Shown here: positions 1-5,387 of the stretch, in pieces
Layout: each line of letters begins with the position of its first letter
How positions within the stretch are numbered: the stretch's first letter is position 1
Origin: Thalassospira sp. UBA1131
Lineage (GTDB): Bacteria > Pseudomonadota > Alphaproteobacteria > Rhodospirillales > Thalassospiraceae
NCBI RefSeq assembly: GCF_002311515.1
Contig: NZ_DCAO01000031.1
Coordinates: 1 to 6,882, forward strand
Length of the DNA: 6,882 nt
Reading direction: 5' to 3'
Program-made: the position numbers and the translations under genes
Notes under the pieces: generated by a model
What the model saw: only the letters and a program-made list of their open reading frames with translations
Database searches by the model: none
What the model was told of the DNA's origin: nothing

Positions 1-12
1 TGGAGGCGGCAA

Positions 13-1005
13 ATGTCTGAGACGTCTGACGTCGTTTTGCAAACCAGCGATCTTGTTCGCACCTTTGGCGGTGGCCGTACGCTTTTGGGCGGGCGCAAGC
101 CGACTGTCTATGCTGTGCGCGGCATTGATGTTGCCGTGCGCAAGGGAGAGACACTGGGTATTGTCGGGGAGTCAGGCTGTGGCAAGTCCACGCTGGCGCG
201 CATGCTGGTCGGGCTTGATCGTCCGACAGAGGGCAATATTACCCTGACCGGATCGGATATGAATGATCTGATCGCCCAGGATCGCCATGCCCTGTCCAAG
301 CGCATTCAATATGTCTTTCAGGACCCGATCAGTTCGCTTAATCCGCGCAAGCTGATCCGAGAAACGCTGGCGGCCCCACTACGTCATTTGCGCGGTCTTT
401 CGGGCGATGCGCTTGACAAGCGGATGAAGGAATTGATGGATGCGGTCAATCTGCGTCCGGAATTTCTTGATCGTTATCCGCATGAATTTTCCGGCGGGCA
501 GGCACAGCGCATCGGCATTGCGCGCGCTCTTGCGGCAGAACCGGAAATCATTGTGCTTGATGAACCGGTCTCGGCCCTTGATGTGTCTGTGCAGGCGCAG
601 GTTTTGAACCTTCTGGCGGAACTCAAGGCGCAATTTGGCCTGACCTATGTGTTTATCAGTCACGACCTTTCCGTGGTCGAAGCGGTCAGTGACCGGGTGG
701 CCGTGATGTATTTCGGCCGGGTCGTTGAACAGGCGCCGGGACGGGCATTGTTTGAAAAGCCGCAGCATCCCTATACCCGGTTGTTGCTTGATAGTGCGCC
801 AGTACCGGGTAAACGCGGCCTTACGGTCGAAGATGCCAGTGCCGAACTGCCCGATCCGCTGGCCCCGCCGCCGGGCTGTGCCTTTGCGCCGCGCTGCCCG
901 CGGGCCCAGGATGATTGTGTTGCCACCGTCCCGGAGACACAATACGGGTTGGATAACCACGATGCGGCATGTCTGCATCCGCTCAATCCGGTGACAAGGT
1001 CCTGA
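13..1005 (+). CDS. Dpp/Opp-type peptide ABC transporter, ATP-binding subunit
   Basis: This is the cytoplasmic ATPase subunit of a dipeptide/oligopeptide importer, closest in build to DppF/OppF; it would power uptake together with permeases and a binding protein that lie outside the window. The 330-residue length is normal. Visible motifs in order are Walker A GESGCGKST (about 52-60), Q-loop Gln103, the signature FSGGQ (159-163), Walker B IIVLDEP (179-185), D-loop SALD (187-190) and H-loop His217. The C-terminal oligopeptide-transporter extension carries HPYTRLLLDSAP (252-263) and four cysteines (289, 295, 302, 320). A GGAGG ribosome site six bases before the ATG supports the start. The GntR regulator follows after 52 bp with no terminator, so co-transcription is likely. 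The substrate cannot be read from the ATPase; peptides are most likely given the peptidase two genes on, but related transporters also carry nickel, glutathione or opines. Confidence 0.93.
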   Translation: MSETSDVVLQTSDLVRTFGGGRTLLGGRKPTVYAVRGIDVAVRKGETLGIVGESGCGKSTLARMLVGLDRPTEGNITLTGSDMNDLIAQDRHALSKRIQYVFQDPISSLNPRKLIRETLAAPLRHLRGLSGDALDKRMKELMDAVNLRPEFLDRYPHEFSGGQAQRIGIARALAAEPEIIVLDEPVSALDVSVQAQVLNLLAELKAQFGLTYVFISHDLSVVEAVSDRVAVMYFGRVVEQAPGRALFEKPQHPYTRLLLDSAPVPGKRGLTVEDASAELPDPLAPPPGCAFAPRCPRAQDDCVATVPETQYGLDNHDAACLHPLNPVTRS

Positions 1006-1057
1006 AAAAGGTTAGAATAGGGGGCGGAATGCGTTTGGGCGCGACAGGGAAAAACAA

Positions 1058-1927
1058 ATGACAAAGAACCCGATCAAGGGGCCGAAACAGGACTTGGAAC
1101 TGACCACACGCCCGCGCAAGCGAGAGCGAAAACGTTCCGATATCATTGCCGACGCGCTGAAAGATTATATCGCGCAAACCGGGCTGCGTCCGGGCGAGCG
1201 TCTGCCACAGGAAGCGGAACTGATTACACTGTTGGGCGCATCCAAGGGGACCGTGCGCGAAGCTCTGAAATCCATGGAAACGCAGGGGATTATCGCAACC
1301 CGGACCGGACCGGGCGGCGGGGCGTTTATTGATACCGTGTCCGAGGGACGCGCGGTCGAACTTCTGGCCAATTACTTCTTTTTCAAGGACCTTACGATCC
1401 GCGACATTTACGAGCTTCGTATCTTGCTGGAACCGGAAATGGCCGCGGCCTGTATCGGTCATCTGGAAGAAGACGATTTCGAACGACTTGAAGAGGTCAT
1501 GACATGGTATGCGAGCCATCCGACCTCGATCGAGGAGGCGCGACGCCAACGCATCAAGGAACTGGAATTCCATCTGGTTCTGGTGGAGCTTTGCCCCAAT
1601 CCGCTGCTGTCATTTATCTGTCGTTTCATGATCGATTTACTGATGAATTTGACGGTCTGCAAAAAGATTTATGATCAGCCCAACACAGAACTGCGCGAAA
1701 CGGGGCGCAACTATCAGTTCCGCCTGATCGAAGCGCTTCGCAAGGGGGATGGTGAAACGGCGCGTGCGGTTACCTATCAACACATGTGTGCCGCCCAACG
1801 TTTGATGGAAGAACAGGAAGCGGTGGTCGAAAACCGCTTTTTCCGGTCGGGCAATATCGATCTGCCGCGTGACTTGTCACCCAGTGCCGAATTGCGAGCA
1901 CTTTCGGGTATCGCAACCAAACACTGA
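1058..1927 (+). CDS. GntR family transcriptional regulator, FCD (FadR) subfamily
   Basis: This is a DNA-binding regulator whose ligand domain probably senses a small carboxylate or peptide-related effector. A very basic start (RPRKRERKR, 18-26) leads into a winged helix-turn-helix at about 26-90, with the family's LPQEAEL and GTVREALKSMETQGII followed by the wing RTGPGGGAFI. An all-helical FCD domain fills about 115-252, with LRILLEPEMAA (120-130), FHLVL (171-175) and a last helix containing His242. The tail after 255 has no recognised domain. Of the usual FCD metal-ligand histidines, 172 and 242 are present, but the one in the usual EHxxI motif appears to be Gln220. The ATG is preceded by AGGGA at a seven-base spacing. 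Its place between the transporter and peptidase genes suggests that it controls this operon, possibly including itself. The effector is unknown. Confidence 0.9.
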   Translation: MTKNPIKGPKQDLELTTRPRKRERKRSDIIADALKDYIAQTGLRPGERLPQEAELITLLGASKGTVREALKSMETQGIIATRTGPGGGAFIDTVSEGRAVELLANYFFFKDLTIRDIYELRILLEPEMAAACIGHLEEDDFERLEEVMTWYASHPTSIEEARRQRIKELEFHLVLVELCPNPLLSFICRFMIDLLMNLTVCKKIYDQPNTELRETGRNYQFRLIEALRKGDGETARAVTYQHMCAAQRLMEEQEAVVENRFFRSGNIDLPRDLSPSAELRALSGIATKH

Positions 1928-1968
1928 TCTTTGAGCCGACATTATACAAGAATTTAAGGACGGGTATC

Positions 1969-3036
1969 ATGTCTGAAACCCATATTGATCGACAATATCT
2001 CAGTGCGGTTCTGGCAAGGCTTCTGACGATTGACAGCCCGACGGGCATGACCGAGCGCGCCGTGGACTTCGTCTGTGACGAGTTGCGCGATATGGGAATA
2101 TCGTTTGAACTAACCCGGCGGGGTGCGATCCGGGCTGTCATTCCGGGCCAGACCAAGGGATCCGACCGTGCGGTCGCAGCCCATCTTGATACGCTCGGCG
2201 CGATGGTCAAACAGATCAAGGATAATGGCCGACTGGAAGTCGCCATGATCGGGCATTGGTCTTCGCGCTTTGCCGAAGGGGCGCGCGTGACGGTCTATTC
2301 CGATAACGGCAAAACAACACGCGGGACGATCCTGACGATCAAGGCATCAGGCCATACCTATAACACCGAAATCGAAAGCCAGCCGGTTACATGGGAACAG
2401 CTTGAGCTGCGTCTGGATGCGCGGGTTGCCAATCGTGATGATGTGGTGGCCCTTGGCATCAATGTCGGGGATATGGTTGCGATTGATACCAATGCCGAAT
2501 TTACCGACAGCGGCTTTGTCGTGTCGCGCCATCTTGATGACAAGGCGGGTGTGGCGGCTGTTCTGGCGGCTGTCCGTGCGCTTGTGACGGGAAAGGTATC
2601 CTTGCCGGTCGATTGCAAAATCCTGTTTACCATTGCCGAAGAAGTCGGTCATGGCGCGCCGCACATCCTTGATGATGATATTGCCGAACTGGTCGCGGTT
2701 GATAACGGCACCTTCGCGCCGGGGCAGAACACCAGCGAATATGGCGTGACCATTGCGATGAAGGACATGTCCGGCCCGTTTGATCGCAAGCTTAATCGCC
2801 ATTTGCTTGATCTGTGCGAAGCAAACGGCATCGAGCATTCCCGCGATGTGTTCAAGTTTTACCGAAGCGACGTGGCCGCCGGGATTGAAGCCGGCTATGA
2901 CGCGCGCGGATCACTGATCTGTTTCGGGCTGGATGCATCGCACGGGCATGAACGTGCTCACATCGACAGCTTCGTCGCGGTCGGAGAATTGCTTGTGGCG
3001 TATCTGCAAAGTCCGTTGCTTGGCTCGGATGTTTGA
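1969..3036 (+). CDS. M42 family zinc aminopeptidase, osmoprotectant NAGGN-system type
   Basis: This is a cytoplasmic di-metal aminopeptidase of family M42 (glutamyl aminopeptidase/TET relatives), 355 residues, the usual length. The expected metal and catalytic residues are in order: His72 in AHLDTLG, Asp190 in RHLDDKAG, Glu224-Glu225 in IAEEVGHGA, Asp245 in AVDNGT and His331 in HERAHIDS. From memory, stretches such as AHLDTLGAMVKQIKDNGRL, WSSRFAEGARVT, ALGINVGD and DNGTFAPGQN match the subgroup annotated as 'osmoprotectant NAGGN system M42 family peptidase', which sits beside the NAGGN synthesis genes in Pseudomonas and others. Those genes are not seen here. Instead it lies 41 bp after a GntR regulator and downstream of a peptide transporter ATPase, so it may degrade an imported peptide or recycle an amidated dipeptide. 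AAGGA eight bases before the ATG supports the start. M42 membership is firm; subgroup and substrate are inferred. Confidence 0.9.
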   Translation: MSETHIDRQYLSAVLARLLTIDSPTGMTERAVDFVCDELRDMGISFELTRRGAIRAVIPGQTKGSDRAVAAHLDTLGAMVKQIKDNGRLEVAMIGHWSSRFAEGARVTVYSDNGKTTRGTILTIKASGHTYNTEIESQPVTWEQLELRLDARVANRDDVVALGINVGDMVAIDTNAEFTDSGFVVSRHLDDKAGVAAVLAAVRALVTGKVSLPVDCKILFTIAEEVGHGAPHILDDDIAELVAVDNGTFAPGQNTSEYGVTIAMKDMSGPFDRKLNRHLLDLCEANGIEHSRDVFKFYRSDVAAGIEAGYDARGSLICFGLDASHGHERAHIDSFVAVGELLVAYLQSPLLGSDV

Positions 3037-3049
3037 CCCGGATACTTGA

Positions 3050-3475
3050 TCAGGCCTCGGACAAGGCGTCTTCCGGATCGGGATCAAGCGGGCGGGGGCG
3101 GCCGGCCTCATCGAGCGCGACAAAGGTAAAGATACCTTCGGTGACCTTATCGGATGTTTCTTCAAAGCGGGTCTGGCGCCAGGCCTGGACATGGATGCGA
3201 AGGGATGTGCGCCCGACATGGATGATTTCGGTGAAGAACGACACTTCATCGCCGACATGGACCGGGCGCAGGAACGACATGCTGTCGACAAAGACGGTTG
3301 CGGTTCGGCCCTTGGCCCGGCGTGCGGCGGCGGTTCCGGCGGCAAGGTCCATTTGCGACATCAACCAGCCGCCAAAGATATCCCCGGTCGGGTTGGTATC
3401 GGACGGCATGGCAACGGCACGCACCGACGGTTGACGGTCGGGAAGGGTGTCGGTGGCATCGTTTACAAGGGTCAT
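3050..3475 (-). CDS. yciA: YciA-like acyl-CoA thioesterase (hotdog fold)
   Basis: This hydrolyses acyl-CoA thioesters to free acid and CoA in the cytoplasm. The 141-residue single hotdog domain is the usual YciA size. The diagnostic stretch PSDTNPTGDIFGGWLMSQMD (24-43) contains the active-site Asp32 and the hotdog helix; it is followed by VFVDSMSFLRPVHVGDEVSF (61-80), typical of the acyl-CoA thioesterase class that acts on a broad range of chain lengths. The C-terminal end (RPRPLDPDPEDALSEA) is a short acidic tail. GGAAAG six bases before the ATG is a weak ribosome site. The gene stands alone on the minus strand, convergent with the peptidase (stops 13 bp apart) and divergent from preT, so it is unlikely to belong functionally to either operon. 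It may trim CoA thioesters in general metabolism. Confidence 0.92.
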   Translation of the reverse strand: MTLVNDATDTLPDRQPSVRAVAMPSDTNPTGDIFGGWLMSQMDLAAGTAAARRAKGRTATVFVDSMSFLRPVHVGDEVSFFTEIIHVGRTSLRIHVQAWRQTRFEETSDKVTEGIFTFVALDEAGRPRPLDPDPEDALSEA

Positions 3476-3524
3476 CGAAGGCTTTCCGAAGTGGGTTTGT
3501 CCGATGACGTTACTTTAGTTTGTC

Positions 3525-3553
3525 TAAATAAAGCCAGCACAAAATGTTGCCAA
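3525..3553 (-). promoter_or_regulatory. Possible sigma70-type promoter for yciA
   Basis: Read on the minus strand, TTGGCA (3553-3548) is followed after 17 bases by TATTTA (3530-3525). The -35 matches five of six consensus bases; the -10 matches only three, though the run is AT-rich. It would start transcription roughly 40 bases before the yciA ATG. The call rests on spacing and position only. Confidence 0.3.
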
Positions 3554-3558
3554 ATCAG

Positions 3559-3575
3559 GGACATATCGGATGTCC
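3559..3575. repeat. Inverted repeat GGACAT-N5-ATGTCC upstream of yciA promoter
   Basis: Two perfect 6-bp arms are separated by ATCGG. On the minus strand the repeat lies just upstream of the candidate yciA -35 box, a position where an activator or repressor dimer could bind. No regulator family is recognised from the half-site, and one such repeat is expected by chance in this stretch. Confidence 0.3.
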
Positions 3576-3794
3576 AAGGGGCTGCAACCCGATGCGGATA
3601 TGGTGATGCCGGACCCCGGTTTTTCAGCGCGGATGCAGGTGTTTTGCGACCCAACCAAGAATTCGGATTTTTAATCTTGACCAAATGATCAGGATTGGAC
3701 ATGCTGTATCCGTCAGAGAGAGGCATCTGCACGTGTATCAACCGGGGATAACCCCGAAACTATAACCACACGGCAGATCAAATACTGGGAAACA

Positions 3795-3812
3795 GTTCAG
3801 CATTGTCTGAAC
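3795..3812. repeat. Inverted repeat GTTCAG-N6-CTGAAC
   Basis: Two perfect 6-bp arms are separated by CATTGT, a form typical of small dimeric repressor sites. It lies about 190 bp before preT and 320 bp before yciA, rather far for a simple operator. No terminator-like T run follows on either strand. Confidence 0.3.
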
Positions 3813-3890
3813 GGATACGCCAAGAATGTCAGTACGAGAGACCCTGAGTTGGTCGGGCCCGCCCGTCCACGTAACGCCATAATTGCATTC

Positions 3891-3913
3891 TGATCGCGCA
3901 ATAGCTGCGATCA
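3891..3913. promoter_or_regulatory. Candidate operator TGATCGC-N9-GCGATCA upstream of preT
   Basis: This perfect 7-bp inverted repeat has a nine-base spacer and arm centres 16 bp apart. It lies about 90 bp before the preT start. Twenty bases downstream is TGTAAT (3933-3938), a five-of-six match to a -10 box, although no matching -35 is visible at the right spacing; a weak -35 would be compatible with activator dependence. It is the longest short-spaced dyad I found in the intergenic region. The protein that binds it is unknown; it does not resemble the RutR palindrome as I know it (TTGACCA...TGGTCAA). Confidence 0.35.
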
Positions 3914-3954
3914 TTTTTGGCCCGCGGTCGATTGTAATGTCATTCTTGTTTTGT

Positions 3955-3975
3955 CTCTCGATGACGTCAGGAGAG
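3955..3975 (+). promoter_or_regulatory. TGACGTCA palindrome in a CTCTC/GAGAG stem, preT leader
   Basis: A perfect 8-bp palindrome TGACGTCA (3962-3969) is enclosed by CTCTC (3955-3959) and GAGAG (3971-3975), which could pair as a five-base stem in RNA. It ends about 15 bases before the preT ribosome site AGGGAG (3990-3995). It could be a protein site or a small leader hairpin; both readings are tentative. Confidence 0.25.
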
Positions 3976-4003
3976 GACGCCTTTTTGGCAGGGAGACAAA
4001 CAA

Positions 4004-5362
4004 ATGACCACCTTGCAGGCCAAGCAAGCTTCAAATTCCGGTGCCGTTCATGGCGGTGCTGGTCACAATGACGCAGATGACGGCTTTTCCGATCTGCATC
4101 CGGCCTATTCCACGCTTCAGGCCATGGCGGAAAGCAACCGCTGCCTGTATTGCTATGACGCGCCATGCGTAACCGCATGCCCGACATCAATTGATATTCC
4201 ATCCTTCATTCGCAAAATCAGCACCGGCAACCCGGATGGTGCGGCAAAGACCATTTTGTCGGCCAACATCATGGGCGGCACCTGTGCACGCGCCTGCCCG
4301 ACCGAAGTGCTGTGTGAAGAGGCCTGCGTTCGTAGCGTCGCCGAAGATACCGCCGTTGAGATCGGCAGCCTGCAACGATACGCGGTTGACCATCTGATGG
4401 CGCGCGATCTGCCCCATCCGTTCAAACGTGCGCCGAAAACCGGCAAAACCATTGCCGTTGTCGGTGCCGGTCCGGCGGGCCTTTCCTGTGCGCACCGTGC
4501 GGCGATGCTCGGCCATGACGTTGTCGTGTTCGAAGCCAAGCCGAAACCGGGCGGGCTTAATGAATATGGTCTGGCCGCCTATAAGATGACCAACGATTTC
4601 GCCCAGCGCGAAGTCGAATTCCTTTTGGGCATTGGCGGGATTGAAATCGAATATAACAAGGCGCTTGGCAAGGACATCAACCTTGCCGACCTCAAAGCCA
4701 AATACGACGCCGTGTTTGTTGGTGTCGGCCTTGGCTCGACCAATGATCTTGGTCTTAAGGGCGAAGATTTCCCAGGCGTTGATGATGCAATCAATTTCAT
4801 TGAAAAACTGCGTCAGACCGAACCGAAATCCGACATGCCGGTTGGCAACAACGTGATCGTCATTGGTGGTGGTAACACTGCAATTGATGCCGCGGTTCAG
4901 GCCAAACGCCTTGGGGCTGAGGAAGTCACCCTTGTTTACCGCCGGGGTGCGGAAAACATGTCCGCCACTGAGTTCGAACAGGATTTGGCCAAAACCAACG
5001 GCGTTGTTGTGCGCTATTGGGCAAAGCCGGTTGCGATCAAGGCCAATGGCAAGCTGATGGGTATGGAGTTCGAAAAGACCGAACTTGATGCCAATGGCAA
5101 ACTTGTTGGCACAGGCGAAACCTTTGAAGTGCGTGCAGACCAGATTTTGAAGGCCATCGGACAAAAAATCAAAACCGATGACCTTGCCGGGATGGAGATC
5201 ACCGGCGGCAAGATCGTGGTCGATAAAAACTATCAGACAACCGCCCCGGGCGTGTTCGCCGGTGGGGACTGCATCAAGAGTGGCGAAGACCTGACTGTTC
5301 AGTCGGTCGAAGACGGCAAACAGGCCGCCATCGCCATTGATGCATTCCTGAAATCCGCGTGA
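4004..5362 (+). CDS. preT: NAD-dependent dihydropyrimidine dehydrogenase, PreT (electron-input) subunit
   Basis: PreT takes electrons from NADH through FAD and Fe-S clusters and passes them to PreA for reduction of uracil or thymine to the dihydropyrimidine. The N-terminal Fe-S domain has Cys47, 50, 55, 59 and then Cys98, 104, 108; these and Gln124 in GSLQRYA reproduce the spacing of the two clusters in mammalian DPD, including its unusual glutamine ligand. Cys94 is an additional cysteine. An FAD-binding VVGAGPAGL (152-160), a second nucleotide site VIGGGNTAIDAA (286-297) and the C-terminal GVFAGGDC (416-423) complete the glutamate-synthase-small-subunit-like fold. At 452 residues it is about 40 longer than E. 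coli PreT because of a Gly/His/Asn/Asp-rich start (1-35). AGGGAG eight bases before the ATG supports this start over Met41. preA follows after 25 bp. Confidence 0.93.
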   Translation: MTTLQAKQASNSGAVHGGAGHNDADDGFSDLHPAYSTLQAMAESNRCLYCYDAPCVTACPTSIDIPSFIRKISTGNPDGAAKTILSANIMGGTCARACPTEVLCEEACVRSVAEDTAVEIGSLQRYAVDHLMARDLPHPFKRAPKTGKTIAVVGAGPAGLSCAHRAAMLGHDVVVFEAKPKPGGLNEYGLAAYKMTNDFAQREVEFLLGIGGIEIEYNKALGKDINLADLKAKYDAVFVGVGLGSTNDLGLKGEDFPGVDDAINFIEKLRQTEPKSDMPVGNNVIVIGGGNTAIDAAVQAKRLGAEEVTLVYRRGAENMSATEFEQDLAKTNGVVVRYWAKPVAIKANGKLMGMEFEKTELDANGKLVGTGETFEVRADQILKAIGQKIKTDDLAGMEITGGKIVVDKNYQTTAPGVFAGGDCIKSGEDLTVQSVEDGKQAAIAIDAFLKSA

Positions 5363-5387
5363 AACGCTAACCAAAGGGAGAGAGAAA

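Larger units (their letters stand above)
3476..4003. other. Divergent intergenic region between yciA and preT
   Basis: This 528-bp stretch separates the two divergent start codons and holds no convincing gene on either strand; the open frames here lack a good start signal or run antisense into preT. It has AT-rich patches near both genes, as expected for promoters. Besides the dyads listed separately, there are a short hairpin CGGGG-ATAA-CCCCG (3743-3756), a CGGGCCCG palindrome (3854-3861) and a small TTTAG-N5-CTAAA repeat (3514-3528) over the possible yciA -10. By a rough count, about one 6-bp dyad is expected by chance in a region this size, so most of these need independent support. The 3625-3742 and 3757-3794 stretches show nothing I can name. 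Confidence 0.75.

Noticed and set aside
379..978. 199-codon open frame antisense to the ABC ATPase gene
   Set aside because: It is a shadow of a gene with complete Walker, signature and H-loop motifs.
3100..3107. GGCCGGCC palindrome near the yciA 3' end as a terminator for the peptidase gene
   Set aside because: No T run follows, and the sequence encodes the Arg-Pro stretch of the thioesterase tail.
3472..3741. 89-codon minus-strand frame upstream of yciA
   Set aside because: It overlaps the yciA start in another frame, has no recognised family, and covers the likely yciA promoter.
3914..3935. Possible sigma54 promoter (TTGGCCC...ATTGT) before preT
   Set aside because: The conserved GG and GC elements are not ten bases apart; the TTG lies about three bases off the required position.
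3821..3948. Inverted repeat CAAGAATG / CATTCTTG flanking 112 bp
   Set aside because: An 8-bp match across about 500 bp is expected by chance, and there is no target duplication or transposase to suggest a mobile element.
3738..4202. 154-codon minus-strand frame across the intergenic region
   Set aside because: It overlaps the first 200 bases of preT, including the codons for its first Fe-S cysteines; the composition is not protein-like and no domain is seen.
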